Positions 1 to 8,407 of a stretch of 64,000 nt of DNA are shown piece after piece. The stretch comes from Heliorestis convoluta. Lineage in GTDB: Bacteria; Bacillota; Desulfitobacteriia; Heliobacteriales; Heliobacteriaceae. The notes under the pieces were generated by a model that saw only the letters and a list, made by a program, of their open reading frames with translations, was not told the origin of the DNA and did not search any database. The stretch lies in assembly GCF_009649955.1 (NCBI RefSeq), contig NZ_CP045875.1, positions 2,860,001 to 2,924,000 of the forward strand, in the 5' to 3' direction. A program made the translations under genes and the position numbers. How positions within the stretch are numbered: the stretch's first letter is position 1; each line of letters starts with the position of its first letter.

Positions 1-2
1 TT

Positions 3-995
3 GTATGTCGAGCTGATAAACCTTGTTTTATCTTAGGAATTGCACGAGATGTGACAAAGTATAAAGCCTTAACGCGTCAACTGGCTGAACACCAAGCTCT
101 TCTGAAAAGCTTGATGAATTCTATGCCTGACATAGTTTTCTATAAAGATACAGAAGGCCATTATCTTGGTTGTAACAAAGATTTTGAAAAACTTGTCGGA
201 AAAACCGAAAGTGAAATCGTCGGCCTTAAAGATGTCGATCTCTTTCCTCCAGAAATAGTAGCGCTATACCAGGAGCAAGAACACCTCTTAATGAAAACGA
301 AAAAAACGCAACGGGTAGAAGTTTTTCTTACCAATGCAAAAAGACAACGCCGTTTTTACGATACGATGAAAACCCTTTTCACAGGTCCGCGTGGTGAAGA
401 GTTTGGGTTGATTGGCGTTAATAGGGATATTACTGAATTGGTTCAAGCCAAGTTAGAGGCAGAAATCGCTAGAGATGAAGCGCAACATATGGCCTCTACC
501 GATTTTCTTACAGGTGTTCTAACGAGAAGAGCTTTGATCCAGCGATTAGAAGGTGAAATTAATCGAACGCGGCGCCACACAAATTCTGTGCTTAGTATGA
601 TTTTCACCGATATCGATTATTTCAAAAAAGTCAATGATACCTACGGTCACCAAGCCGGTGATCGTGTATTACAGGTGGTAACACAACTCTTACAGAGTCG
701 TTTGCGTTCTTACGATACCATCGGTCGCTCTGGCGGGGAAGAATTTATGATTATTTTACCAGATACACCAAGAGAAGGTGCGTTCAAGGTTGCCGAGGAG
801 CTCCGCTTAATCTTGTCCACAACGCCGATCGAGCTTTTTACGAACAAGAATCAAAAGACGGTTGTTCAAGTTACAGCTAGCTTTGGTGTGGCTACCATGT
901 TGGATTCGGAGTGTAAAGAAATTGATGATCTGATTCGTGAAGGTGACCACGCTCTCTACAAAGCCAAAGAAAAGGGCCGTAATCGCGTAGAGTAA
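3..995 (+). CDS. PAS-GGDEF diguanylate cyclase, 5' truncated by window edge
   Basis: Probable cyclic-di-GMP synthase. The frame is open from base 3 without a stop, and the first residues (GIARDVTKYK) read like the end of a preceding PAS/PAC domain, so the true start lies left of the window; the GTG at 51 is not a good start. Numbering from that GTG, a PAS domain spans about residues 15-130 and a GGDEF domain about 150-310. The active-site motif is GGEEF (228-232) and an RxxD product-inhibition site (RSYD, 219-222) lies exactly five residues before it, so the enzyme should be catalytically active and feedback-inhibited. No EAL domain follows. The sensed signal is unknown. A nitrilase gene follows after about 80 bp. 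Confidence 0.9.
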   Translation, partial: VCRADKPCFILGIARDVTKYKALTRQLAEHQALLKSLMNSMPDIVFYKDTEGHYLGCNKDFEKLVGKTESEIVGLKDVDLFPPEIVALYQEQEHLLMKTKKTQRVEVFLTNAKRQRRFYDTMKTLFTGPRGEEFGLIGVNRDITELVQAKLEAEIARDEAQHMASTDFLTGVLTRRALIQRLEGEINRTRRHTNSVLSMIFTDIDYFKKVNDTYGHQAGDRVLQVVTQLLQSRLRSYDTIGRSGGEEFMIILPDTPREGAFKVAEELRLILSTTPIELFTNKNQKTVVQVTASFGVATMLDSECKEIDDLIREGDHALYKAKEKGRNRVE

Positions 996-1078
996 ATCTT
1001 TTACTATGATTCCTAAGGAAGAATCAAAGTGAGTTTTTTTTGAGATTCGTAAAATTAAAAGGTCTGGGGGAAGTTGAC

Positions 1079-1939
1079 ATGAAAGTTCGTGTATCAGCTG
1101 TTCAGTATCATTTGCATCGCATTCATCACTTTGATGATTTTAAGGCCCAAGTAATGCACTATGTAAAGACAGCAGAGGAATTTGATACGGATATTCTATT
1201 GTTTCCAGAGTTTATGACAACACAATTGCTCTCTATGGGTAAAAAAGATGGCAGTCCTATGACCATTCAGGATTTGCCGGACTTTACAGAGTCTTATATC
1301 TCTTTCTTCAAGGATGTGGCTACTAACAGGAAGTTGATTGTTGCAGCAGGTACTCATGTCATTTCAGAAGGCGGTAAGTTATATAACGTTGCTTTTATGT
1401 TTCAACCTGATGGTACGGTTTCTCAGCAAGCCAAACTGCATATTACACCAACAGAAAAAAAGGCCTGGAATATGACAGAAGGTAATGACGTAGCCCTGTT
1501 CGAAACAGAAAAAGGAACTATCGCTTTGTTGACTTGCTATGATATTGAGTTTCCAGAAGTAGTGCGTATGGTTAGAGCCAAGGGGGCAGATCTTATTCTT
1601 TGCCCTTCCTGTACTGACAATGAGCAGGGCTTTTATCGTGTCCGCTATTGTTGTCATGCTAGAGCCATTGAGAACCAGATCTATGTGGTTAATACAGGTA
1701 CTGTTGGTGCTTTACATGAAGTTGATTTTATGCGCTCTAATTATGGTCAAGCTGCATTGATTACACCTAACGATATTCCCTTCCCCCCTCGAGGCATTAT
1801 GGTAGAAGGTGTTTTGAATCAAGACATGGTCGTAACAGGCGATTTGGATCTCGATCTTCTCTATGAAGTTCGTGAAAAGGGCTCTGTAAGAACTTGGCTC
1901 GATCGTAGACTCGATCTTTATCCTTCTTTTCAATCTTAA
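1079..1939 (+). CDS. Carbon-nitrogen hydrolase (nitrilase superfamily)
   Basis: Hydrolyses a C-N bond in an amide or nitrile; substrate unknown. The Glu-Lys-Cys triad is visible: Glu in LLFPEFM (about residue 44), Lys in AKLHITPTE (about 119) and Cys in LLTCYDIEFPE (about 153). An in-frame start exists at 1040, but the ATG at 1079 preceded by GGGGGAAG gives the usual family N-terminus (MKVRVSAVQY) and a 286-residue protein, so it is preferred. The next gene is a GNAT acetyltransferase; in Bacillus YhcX-like proteins the two domains are fused, which suggests that these two products act together. Confidence 0.88.
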   Translation: MKVRVSAVQYHLHRIHHFDDFKAQVMHYVKTAEEFDTDILLFPEFMTTQLLSMGKKDGSPMTIQDLPDFTESYISFFKDVATNRKLIVAAGTHVISEGGKLYNVAFMFQPDGTVSQQAKLHITPTEKKAWNMTEGNDVALFETEKGTIALLTCYDIEFPEVVRMVRAKGADLILCPSCTDNEQGFYRVRYCCHARAIENQIYVVNTGTVGALHEVDFMRSNYGQAALITPNDIPFPPRGIMVEGVLNQDMVVTGDLDLDLLYEVREKGSVRTWLDRRLDLYPSFQS

Positions 1940-2011
1940 TTCTTTACTTCAGCTTACTTTTGTAGCCACTTACAAATTCATTGGAGGTACGATTCATAGG
2001 AGGTACGAAAG

Positions 2012-2674
2012 TTGAATAAAGAAATCTTTGTTTTTAACGGAAAAAGTCATCAGAAAGTACGAATTCGCAATTATACCAAAGATGACTTTGACGGATTAAT
2101 TCGTGTTCAACAAGAAAGTTATCCACCGCCTTTTCCTCCTGAGTTATGGTGGAATCAAGAACAGCTAGAAAATCATTGTACACTCTTTCCTAAAGGTGCT
2201 TTATGTGTAGAAGTAGATGGCCGGATTGCTGGTTCTATGACGGGATTGATCGTTCCTTTTGATCCAGCTCATCCTGTCCATACTTGGGAAGAAGTTACCG
2301 ATAACGGCTATATTCGCAATCATAATCCCCAAGGTGACACTTTGTATGTTGTAGACATCTCTGTAAGCCCTTTGTACCGTCAGTTAGGCCTGGGCAGATG
2401 GCTGATGTTTTCAATGTATGAAGTGGTAATTCAACTCCGCTTGAAGCGTCTACTAGGTGGCAGTCGCATGCCAGGTTATCACAAAAAAAGTAAAGATTTG
2501 ACGGCCCAGGCTTACGTAGAGGCCTTGTTACGAGGCGACTTTCATGATCCCGTCGTATCTTTTCTTCTTCGCTGCGGTCGCATGCCGATTGCGGTGATTC
2601 CAGAATATCTAGAAGATGAGGAATCTTGTAATTATGCTGTTCTCATGGAATGGCGCAATCCTTTTATCTCTTGA
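2012..2674 (+). CDS. GNAT-family N-acetyltransferase
   Basis: Predicted acetyl-CoA-dependent N-acetyltransferase of 220 residues, acceptor unknown. The acetyl-CoA-binding segment is visible as VSPLYRQLGLGRWLM (about residues 118-132). It starts at TTG 2012 behind a strong AGGAGGT; the block GGAGGTACGA occurs twice just upstream, about 16 bp apart, only the second at working distance. It lies 72 bp after the nitrilase gene and before a strong terminator, so the two probably form one transcript. Pairing of these two families suggests modification and hydrolysis of the same small amine or amide (inference). Confidence 0.85.
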   Translation: MNKEIFVFNGKSHQKVRIRNYTKDDFDGLIRVQQESYPPPFPPELWWNQEQLENHCTLFPKGALCVEVDGRIAGSMTGLIVPFDPAHPVHTWEEVTDNGYIRNHNPQGDTLYVVDISVSPLYRQLGLGRWLMFSMYEVVIQLRLKRLLGGSRMPGYHKKSKDLTAQAYVEALLRGDFHDPVVSFLLRCGRMPIAVIPEYLEDEESCNYAVLMEWRNPFIS

Positions 2675-2700
2675 TAGACCACATGACCTATAGCAACATA

Positions 2701-2750
2701 AAAACCGACTCCAATCTCACACAGCGTAGAGTATTGGAGTCGGTTTTCTT
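2701..2750. terminator. Bidirectional intrinsic terminator
   Basis: A perfect 15-bp stem, AAAACCGACTCCAAT with ATTGGAGTCGGTTTT, lies between convergent genes. The T-rich flanks on both strands make it suitable for both the acetyltransferase (plus) and the acidic membrane protein (minus). Confidence 0.85.
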
Positions 2751-2778
2751 ATATTCTTTATACTTGCGTAAGAAGAAC

Positions 2779-4389
2779 TTAGGAGGACTTGTCTTCCTCA
2801 ATAGGACGTTGCTTATCGATAAGCGCATTCAGTTCTTTGGAAAGAGCGTGCAACTCCTGAAATGCTGTGATCAGTGGAATCAAGTGATCTTCCATTCGAA
2901 CCATTTGATTATAAAGCTTATCTATCTTGATGCCTTTTTCGCTAAGTTCAACCACTGCGTCTAAGCTATCGTGATAAGAGTCTAACAAGGATTGAAGGAC
3001 TTTTCCTGAATTAGTAACCCGCTCTGTAAACTGTACTGCCTGTTCCTTGGCTTTTTCCCAAGCATCGCGATCCTGATGAATCATGTCATCGGCAATACCG
3101 CGCATCGTGTTTAGGAAAGTGCGATCCTGCAGTACTTTTGTCAGAGCGATCAAGGTATCTTCTGTCATTGCTGCTGGGATAACTTTTGGAGAGGCCTCTA
3201 TAGCAGTTCTTGAAACTTCTTCTGTAACTGCTACTTCTGTTGCTTCTTTCACGGACTTTGGTTCTTTTGCTTCCGGTTCTTTTGTTTCCGTTACTTCAGC
3301 GACTCTTTCTTCTATAGCTTCTACCTGTTCTGTAGCTTCTGTTTCTGTCGTCGTTGCTACAGCCATTATGTTTTCTTGGCTCTCTACAGGTTCAGACTGG
3401 CTATCTTCAACAGGCACAACAGCTTCAACTGGTTCTTCCACTTCTGTTGGTTCAAGCACTCTTTCAGGTTCAACTTTTTCAAGCTCAACCTTTTCCTCTT
3501 GTTCGGCGTCTTCAACCTTTTCAAGTTCAACAATAACTTCCGCAGGCTCTACATTTGTTTCTGCTGTCTCAGCGAAGCCCGAATCTTCCTTCTTCTCGAA
3601 TGACTCTGCTTCTATGACATCAGAATCATCATCACGCCGGCAGGCAGAAAGAAGCCACTCTTTTTCTTCCACTGTTAAAGCAGCAGAGGGCACATTCACT
3701 GTTATTTCCCGTTCTTCTATCATGGCTTGTTCAACAGGCCCATAGGATGTGCCGGATAGGTCTGTCGTTCCCTGTGCATCGTAAGCTTTTTCATCAATCG
3801 CAGAGGCTTGCGCCGTTGCGGTTTCAGGCACTTTCATTTCCACCTTTTCCTTTCCGTTCATTTCGTTAAGAGCCACAATAGGCTCTGGCACGATATCAGG
3901 ACGAGTTGGTTCGGTGTTATCAGGTGAAATGACGGCTGCAACTTCGGTGGTTCTATCTAGTATAGATGCGTCCTGCTCATCTTTTCTATCTTCCGTATCA
4001 AAAGAAGCCGCACTGCTTTCTTCCGTCTTAGGCATTGCCCATAAAGCAAGAGCAGAGGCGATAAAGCCCATTACGGCTAACAAGTGAACCCACCAGAGCG
4101 CTTCAGCCATAAGCCACCACAATACTAAAACACAGGAAGCTATGCTAGAAATGGCCCATGCAACAAAGACAACCATACCTTGAGATGGACCCATCCTTCG
4201 TGCAAGAGCTGTGGCAGCCACTCCTATCCCATCATTAATTGCACGGATCCAAAGATTTCTTTCTAATTCTCCGGAAGTCCAAGTGGATAGGATTATGATT
4301 ACAAATGATACAAATGCGCCAGCAGCCAAGCCCACAAGAAATTGGCGCGGAGTAGAATTGAAGCCTTTTATCGATTCTGCGGTAGGCAA
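2779..4389 (-). CDS. Membrane protein with long Glu/Val-rich acidic region and helical C-terminus
   Basis: Not recognised. The N-terminal part has two or three membrane segments (around FLVGLAAGAFVSFVIIIL and WAISSIASCVLVLWWLMAE). About 300 residues of low complexity follow, dominated by E, V, T, K and P in repeats such as EKVEPERVLEPTEVEE, and the last 125 residues (from about EDTLIALTKVLQ) look like a folded or coiled-coil helical domain. Start choice: the ATG at 4440 has no ribosome-binding site, whereas TTG 4389 has AGGGGAG 11 bases upstream, so TTG is preferred with low certainty. The neighbouring PRC-barrel protein has a similar acidic tail, which hints at a shared role at the membrane. 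Confidence 0.7.
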   Translation of the reverse strand: MPTAESIKGFNSTPRQFLVGLAAGAFVSFVIIILSTWTSGELERNLWIRAINDGIGVAATALARRMGPSQGMVVFVAWAISSIASCVLVLWWLMAEALWWVHLLAVMGFIASALALWAMPKTEESSAASFDTEDRKDEQDASILDRTTEVAAVISPDNTEPTRPDIVPEPIVALNEMNGKEKVEMKVPETATAQASAIDEKAYDAQGTTDLSGTSYGPVEQAMIEEREITVNVPSAALTVEEKEWLLSACRRDDDSDVIEAESFEKKEDSGFAETAETNVEPAEVIVELEKVEDAEQEEKVELEKVEPERVLEPTEVEEPVEAVVPVEDSQSEPVESQENIMAVATTTETEATEQVEAIEERVAEVTETKEPEAKEPKSVKEATEVAVTEEVSRTAIEASPKVIPAAMTEDTLIALTKVLQDRTFLNTMRGIADDMIHQDRDAWEKAKEQAVQFTERVTNSGKVLQSLLDSYHDSLDAVVELSEKGIKIDKLYNQMVRMEDHLIPLITAFQELHALSKELNALIDKQRPIEEDKSS

Positions 4390-4530
4390 GACTTGCTCAA
4401 CTCCCCTATGTTCAATTGACGCGCTATCTCTAAAGCACATTCATTGAACAAAATGAACATTTCAAGGTAATGAAATAGCTGTCTAAAAAATAAGGACCAT
4501 AGCATGATACTTGAAAGAGAGTTCTTATAA

Positions 4531-5223
4531 TTAACTCTCCAGCGTTTCAAAAATCGAACGTGGTAGACGGGAAGCTCTAGATTCCTTTTTCTCTAGTTCC
4601 TGTTCAGCATTCTCGTTCTCTTCAGAAGCGCTTTCTTTCACTTCTTTTACTTCTTCTGTTACAACTGTTTCTGCTTTTTCAGTGACTTCAACAGTCTCTT
4701 CTACAACTGTAGCCACAAAAGCTTCTGAAAAAAGCTCTAGGCTCTCTTCGTTGAGATCTTCCACAACAACCAGTATGTCACGACCGAAGGTAACTACACT
4801 ATCGACAGGAATGATGCGCTCACCCAAGTCTTTTTTTGCTGGTACAAGCAAACAACCGCTGATCTTTCCAGAATTAACGTCAACAAAGTACTCATCAACA
4901 TTTCCGATCATACGGCCATGCTTGGTCAATACTTTGGTTCCTGTAATTTTTACATTCCGTTTAATGAGCTCTTGAACTTCTTGAAGATCATGTAGTCGTT
5001 GTAAAGATGCTTCACTTTCAATGGTAGCAGCGTACTCTCCTACGCCTTGTAACTCTTGAAAAGGAATTACATCTGCACCGAGATACCAGGAGTCGTTTTC
5101 AACTATCAAATACTCCACGGCCCGCTTTTCAGGGTTGATAATTAAATTACGTACTATCCCCAGTTCTCGACCATCGTTGATACTAATAATAGCCAATCCA
5201 ATGATATTTTGGCTGTTGGTCAT
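4531..5223 (-). CDS. PRC-barrel domain protein with acidic tail
   Basis: A cytoplasmic protein of 230 residues with two PRC-barrel-type modules: about residues 1-75 (IIGLAIISINDGRELGIVRN) and about 85-160 (ITGTKVLTKHGRMIGNVDEY), followed by a Glu/Val/Thr-rich tail of about 60 residues. PRC-barrels commonly mediate protein or RNA contacts in envelope, photosynthetic and ribosome-maturation contexts; the specific role here is unknown. The ATG at 5223 is chosen because AGGAGG lies 9-10 bases upstream; the longer frame to 5292 lacks such a site. The gene lies upstream of the acidic membrane protein on the same strand, with a gap of about 140 bp. Confidence 0.8.
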   Translation of the reverse strand: MTNSQNIIGLAIISINDGRELGIVRNLIINPEKRAVEYLIVENDSWYLGADVIPFQELQGVGEYAATIESEASLQRLHDLQEVQELIKRNVKITGTKVLTKHGRMIGNVDEYFVDVNSGKISGCLLVPAKKDLGERIIPVDSVVTFGRDILVVVEDLNEESLELFSEAFVATVVEETVEVTEKAETVVTEEVKEVKESASEENENAEQELEKKESRASRLPRSIFETLES

Positions 5224-5327
5224 GAAGCTTGTCCTCCTCTCAGATAAAAAAACATCTTTCAGATGTACCGCGACTGCTTTACCATTTTTCATGTATTGGT
5301 ATAGCTATTTGGATTTACTGGTACAAC

Positions 5328-5357
5328 ATAATGGTATCTTTCGACAGAAAAAATCAA
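5328..5357 (-). promoter_or_regulatory. Possible sigma-A promoter for the PRC-barrel gene
   Basis: On the minus strand, TTGATT is followed after 18 bases by CATTAT, about 105 bases before the ATG. The match is moderate. The remaining intergenic bases (5224-5630) are AT-rich and hold no convincing gene. Confidence 0.4.
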
Positions 5358-5500
5358 AACCCTTCAAAACACGTTACACGAATCGATAAAGAAAAAATAT
5401 TTTTATTTGAACATCATTGTATTATTGTAGCAAGATAGACCTAATTAATGCAATACACAGACAGGTTAGATTTCATAAAAAACGTTAATAGGTACAGTGC

Positions 5501-5529
5501 TTGATCTTTCCAAGAATTTGGTATATATT
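5501..5529 (+). promoter_or_regulatory. Probable sigma-A promoter for the polysaccharide deacetylase
   Basis: TTGATC and TATATT are separated by 17 bases and lie about 100 bases before the GTG start of the deacetylase gene. Confidence 0.5.
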
Positions 5530-5630
5530 CAGTATTGTAAAATGTAGTAATAATGTTCAATGTATTCGAAGTCATCTATGAATATTTTTGTACGCTTCGA
5601 TTACATAATTGAGGGGAAGGGTCTTTCATT

Positions 5631-6539
5631 GTGAAGAAAAAGTCACCTATCGTAGGTCTTCCTCTAATGAAGTTGTTTCTTCTGTCTATGTCATTCTTCT
5701 TATTGATTCAGTCTGTCTCTTATCTTTATCAGCTAGCTCCCGAACGAAGGACAGAGATTATTTCTTCTATAACAACTTCATCTTTTTCTACCGGTGTCGT
5801 CGCCATGGCCGAAGAGCGCGTTGCCTCGGAAACAGATGCTATTTTATGGGAAGAAGTTGAAGAGGAAAGCAGTGCCCTTACAATACTTATAAAAGAAGAA
5901 GATGAGCTTGTAGAAGAAACAGTAGAGAAAAAGACTGTTTATCTAACTTTCGATGACGGTCCTAGCTCCATTACACCTTTTGTATTAGACATTTTGCAGG
6001 CTTATAATGTGCCAGCTACTTTTTTTGTAATTGGCAACCAGGTGGAGAGATATCCAGAGATTGTGCAACGCATGGTTGACGATGGGCATCTCGTTGGCAA
6101 CCACACTTACTCTCATCGATATCGCGTAATTTACGCTTCACCACAAGCTTTCATTGACGATTTAGTAAAGTCAGAAGAAGTTCTTTACAACACCATTGGT
6201 ATAAGGCCGAACATTGTCCGTGCTCCCGGCGGAACCCAGGGTAACGTTAGTAAAGCATTGGCGAAAATACTTGTAGAGCAAGGCTACATCCTCCACGACT
6301 GGAACGTTGATTCGAGAGACTCAAAAACTTCTCTCGTACCAGCTGCTTACATCCAAAAACAAGTACATATGCAGACGATGAATAAAAAAAGCGCTGTTAT
6401 CCTCTTCCACGATGGTGTCGGTAAAACAACCTTGCCTGTCGCCTTACCTCCTATTATCGAGGATTTGCAAAGCAGAGGATTTACATTTAAGACGTTAGAT
6501 GAACATCCTCAACCGATTACCTTTATAAAAATGGAATAG
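5631..6539 (+). CDS. Polysaccharide deacetylase (NodB/CE4 family), membrane-anchored
   Basis: Predicted cell-surface deacetylase acting on peptidoglycan or other N-acetylated glycans. A single N-terminal membrane segment (about residues 10-30) anchors an extracellular CE4 domain from about residue 100. All motifs are present: TFDDGP (metal-binding Asp), HTYSH (two metal-binding His), RAPGG, DWNVDSRD and LFHDG. The 302-residue length fits PdaA/YlxY-type proteins. It starts at GTG 5631, with GAGGGGAAGG ten bases upstream. It is monocistronic, ending in a hairpin terminator. In spore formers such enzymes can modify cortex or cell-wall peptidoglycan; which applies here is not shown. Confidence 0.9.
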   Translation: MKKKSPIVGLPLMKLFLLSMSFFLLIQSVSYLYQLAPERRTEIISSITTSSFSTGVVAMAEERVASETDAILWEEVEEESSALTILIKEEDELVEETVEKKTVYLTFDDGPSSITPFVLDILQAYNVPATFFVIGNQVERYPEIVQRMVDDGHLVGNHTYSHRYRVIYASPQAFIDDLVKSEEVLYNTIGIRPNIVRAPGGTQGNVSKALAKILVEQGYILHDWNVDSRDSKTSLVPAAYIQKQVHMQTMNKKSAVILFHDGVGKTTLPVALPPIIEDLQSRGFTFKTLDEHPQPITFIKME

Positions 6540-6550
6540 TTGAACCTTGT

Positions 6551-6582
6551 AATCAGATCTCTTTCATGGGATCTGATTTTTT
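6551..6582 (+). terminator. Intrinsic terminator of the deacetylase gene
   Basis: A 9-bp stem, AATCAGATC with GATCTGATT, is followed by TTTTTT, 12 bases after the stop codon. Confidence 0.8.
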
Positions 6583-6611
6583 ATATGGATTGCGTTTTAT
6601 CACTTCTAGCG

Positions 6612-6651
6612 ATAAAAAACAAGAGCTCTGAATCATTATTCAGAGCTCTTG
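6612..6651 (-). terminator. Intrinsic terminator of tRNA-Leu
   Basis: A 14-bp stem (CAAGAGCTCTGAAT with its complement) is followed on the minus strand by a run of T. It lies 16 bases downstream of the tRNA-Leu 3' end. Confidence 0.85.
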
Positions 6652-6666
6652 TAACTTGTTATGTTA

Positions 6667-6754
6667 TGGTGCCGGAGGCCGGACTCGAACCGGCACGGAT
6701 TATTCGTCCGCGGGATTTTAAGTCCCGTGCGTCTACCAATTCCGCCACTCCGGC
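6667..6754 (-). tRNA. tRNA-Leu (anticodon UAA)
   Basis: The minus strand folds as a class II tRNA beginning GCCGGAGTGGCGGAATTGG. The anticodon loop CTTAAAA gives UAA, there is a long variable arm, the T-loop reads GGTTCGAGTCC, and the 3' CCA is encoded. It has its own promoter and terminator. Confidence 0.97.
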
Positions 6755-6782
6755 AGCTTGCGTGGTTCTAACCACAAGGAAG

Positions 6783-6811
6783 AGTATAACACAGATTGAC
6801 TACATCGTCAA
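6783..6811 (-). promoter_or_regulatory. Sigma-A promoter of tRNA-Leu
   Basis: On the minus strand, TTGACG and TATACT are separated by exactly 17 bases and lie about 30 bases before the tRNA 5' end. This is a near-consensus promoter, as expected for a stable RNA. Confidence 0.85.
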
Positions 6812-6879
6812 CAAGAAAAATGAACCAGTTTCATCATCCCTTGTTCAAGCAACACTAGTTGAAGACAGGAGGTGATATT

Positions 6880-7113
6880 GTGACGACACACTACATTGAA
6901 ATTACACCTGCTACGGACCAACTGGGTATTCTATCCGATAGAATCCGAGAGCTCGATAGACAGGATGAACTGGTTATCATCATGAATGCCAAAGACGCCC
7001 ATCAACACGACAAGGTCTTCGAATTCTTACGAGCCCGCGGCCTAGACTATCAACCCCAAGGTTCTCACGACGGCAACGAGTACCGCGTCATAGCCAGACG
7101 ACGATTTCATTGA
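6880..7113 (+). CDS. Small hypothetical protein, 77 aa
   Basis: Not recognised. The GTG at 6880 has a very strong ribosome-binding site (AGGAGGTGA), so the gene is likely real despite its size. The product is soluble, with no signal peptide, and has an alternating helix/strand look (YIEITPATDQLGILSDRIRE, ELVIIMNAKD, EYRVIARRRFH), like a small alpha/beta fold of the TusA size class, but the TusA Cys-Pro motif is absent. It sits alone on the plus strand between two tRNA transcription units, and a hairpin terminator follows. Confidence 0.65.
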   Translation: MTTHYIEITPATDQLGILSDRIRELDRQDELVIIMNAKDAHQHDKVFEFLRARGLDYQPQGSHDGNEYRVIARRRFH

Positions 7114-7149
7114 TGAATCTATGTCGGCGGTCGTCGACAAAGTCTTGTA

Positions 7150-7174
7150 AAAAGCCACCATACAGGTGGCTTTC
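7150..7174. terminator. Bidirectional hairpin terminator
   Basis: The stem AAAGCCACC with GGTGGCTTT has a loop of five bases. On the minus strand a T-run follows, ending the Asp-Phe-Gly tRNA transcript; on the plus strand it follows the 77-residue gene. Confidence 0.7.
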
Positions 7175-7185
7175 CTGTTCAACCA

Positions 7186-7260
7186 TGGAGCGGGAAACGA
7201 GATTCGAACTCGCGACCCTCGCCTTGGCAAGGCGATGCTCTACCACTGAGCTATTCCCGC
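7186..7260 (-). tRNA. tRNA-Gly (anticodon GCC)
   Basis: The minus-strand cloverleaf begins GCGGGAATAGCTCAGTGG. The anticodon loop TTGCCAA gives GCC, and the 3' CCA is encoded. It is the last member of a three-tRNA unit. Confidence 0.97.
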
Positions 7261-7264
7261 AAAA

Positions 7265-7340
<76 letters not shown>

Positions 7341-7351
7341 AATATATAAGA

Positions 7352-7428
7352 TGGCGGAGCTGACGGGATTCGAACCCGCGGTCTCCTGCGTGACAGGCAG
7401 GCATGTTAGGCCTCTACACCACAGCTCC
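7352..7428 (-). tRNA. tRNA-Asp (anticodon GUC)
   Basis: The minus-strand cloverleaf begins GGAGCTGTGGTGTAGAGG. The anticodon loop CTGTCAC gives GTC, and CCA is encoded. It is the first member of the three-tRNA unit. Confidence 0.97.
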
Positions 7429-7443
7429 CTCGCAACAAAGAGA

Positions 7444-7473
7444 ATTATACAACAAGCTCGAAGGAAACGTCAA
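7444..7473 (-). promoter_or_regulatory. Sigma-A promoter of the Asp-Phe-Gly tRNA unit
   Basis: On the minus strand, TTGACG and a perfect TATAAT are separated by 18 bases, just before the tRNA-Asp 5' end. Confidence 0.8.
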
Positions 7474-7547
7474 CTACTTTTTTAATATTTTTACGAAGGG
7501 GTGCTTGAAAAATCTTTCCAAAACACCCCGCTCGCTTGTTTATCTTC

Positions 7548-8405
7548 TTACCAGAACGATAAAATCGCTTCTCGAATTACTTTCGCTGCTAAAAGAGACG
7601 TACGGTCGGACAAGTCGGCCGAGGGAGCTACTTCAACAAGATCAAAGCCGACAATATCGAGCTGACCCAACAACCGCATCGCTTCAAACATTTCTCGAGG
7701 TGTACAACCACCAGGCTCTGGCGTTCCTGTTCCAGGTGCATAGGCTGGGTCGAGTACATCTATATCTAAAGTAACATAGACGGGACGACCTTTCAGCTTA
7801 TCAACAACCTTCTGTAAAGCAGGAAAGATTTCGTCTACATACATATGCGTATTCTCACGAGCAAAAGCAAATTCTTCTCTCGTTCCAGAACGAATTCCAA
7901 ACTGATAGACATTGTCGCCACCGATTAAGTCTACCACTTTGCGAATCACAGTAGCATGAGAGTTTGTTTCGCCCAGATAATCGGTTCGCAGATCTGCATG
8001 AGCATCAAAGTGAATGACGGCTAGATCAGCATAGCGGTCTGCAAAAGGCTTTACAATCGGATAGGTAACCAAATGTTCTCCACCGATAAAAATCGGTTTT
8101 TTGCCTTCTTGAAGTAGGTCGGCCGCTACTTCTTCTATCCGTTCTAGCGATCCTGTTACGTTTCCAAAGGGCAACGCAATATCACCAGCGTCATAGTACT
8201 TCTTATCTATCAAGTCTTTATCTTGATAGACACTATACTCTTCGATTCCATAAGATACGAGACGAATCTGCTGGGGACCCATTCGAGATCCTGGGCGAAA
8301 GCTAACGGTAAAGTCCATGGGAATGCCTACAAGGACTACATCTGCTTCTGCATAGTCTTCCGTGGCTCCCATGAATCCTGTTAGGCGTTCAAGATATCTG
8401 TTCAA
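7548..8405 (-). CDS. speB: Agmatinase (agmatine ureohydrolase)
   Basis: Converts agmatine to putrescine and urea in the arginine-based polyamine route. The ureohydrolase signatures are intact: GGEH (about residue 108), HFDAHADLR (132-140) and LDIDVLDPAYAPGTGTPEPGG-type metal-binding residues in the last third, supplying the binuclear manganese ligands. At 285 residues it has the usual length. It starts at TTG 8405, with GGAGGG upstream inside the end of speE; the 2-bp spacing implies translational coupling. Its partners pdaD and speE precede it, so one transcript encodes arginine to agmatine, agmatine to putrescine, and putrescine to spermidine. Confidence 0.93.
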   Translation of the reverse strand: MNRYLERLTGFMGATEDYAEADVVLVGIPMDFTVSFRPGSRMGPQQIRLVSYGIEEYSVYQDKDLIDKKYYDAGDIALPFGNVTGSLERIEEVAADLLQEGKKPIFIGGEHLVTYPIVKPFADRYADLAVIHFDAHADLRTDYLGETNSHATVIRKVVDLIGGDNVYQFGIRSGTREEFAFARENTHMYVDEIFPALQKVVDKLKGRPVYVTLDIDVLDPAYAPGTGTPEPGGCTPREMFEAMRLLGQLDIVGFDLVEVAPSADLSDRTSLLAAKVIREAILSFW

Positions 8406-8407
8406 GC

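Noticed and set aside
3083-3745. A plus-strand ORF of 220 Ser/Thr/Val-rich residues
   Set aside because: It is the antisense shadow of the Glu/Val-rich region of the minus-strand membrane protein; it has no ribosome-binding site and its composition mirrors that region.
4368-4550. A 60-codon minus-strand ORF between the two acidic-protein genes
   Set aside because: No ribosome-binding site, overlaps the membrane-protein start in another frame and has no recognisable features.
7498-7529. Hairpin GGGGTG...CACCCC downstream of speB as a terminator
   Set aside because: The loop is long (about 20 bases) and no T-run follows on the minus strand.
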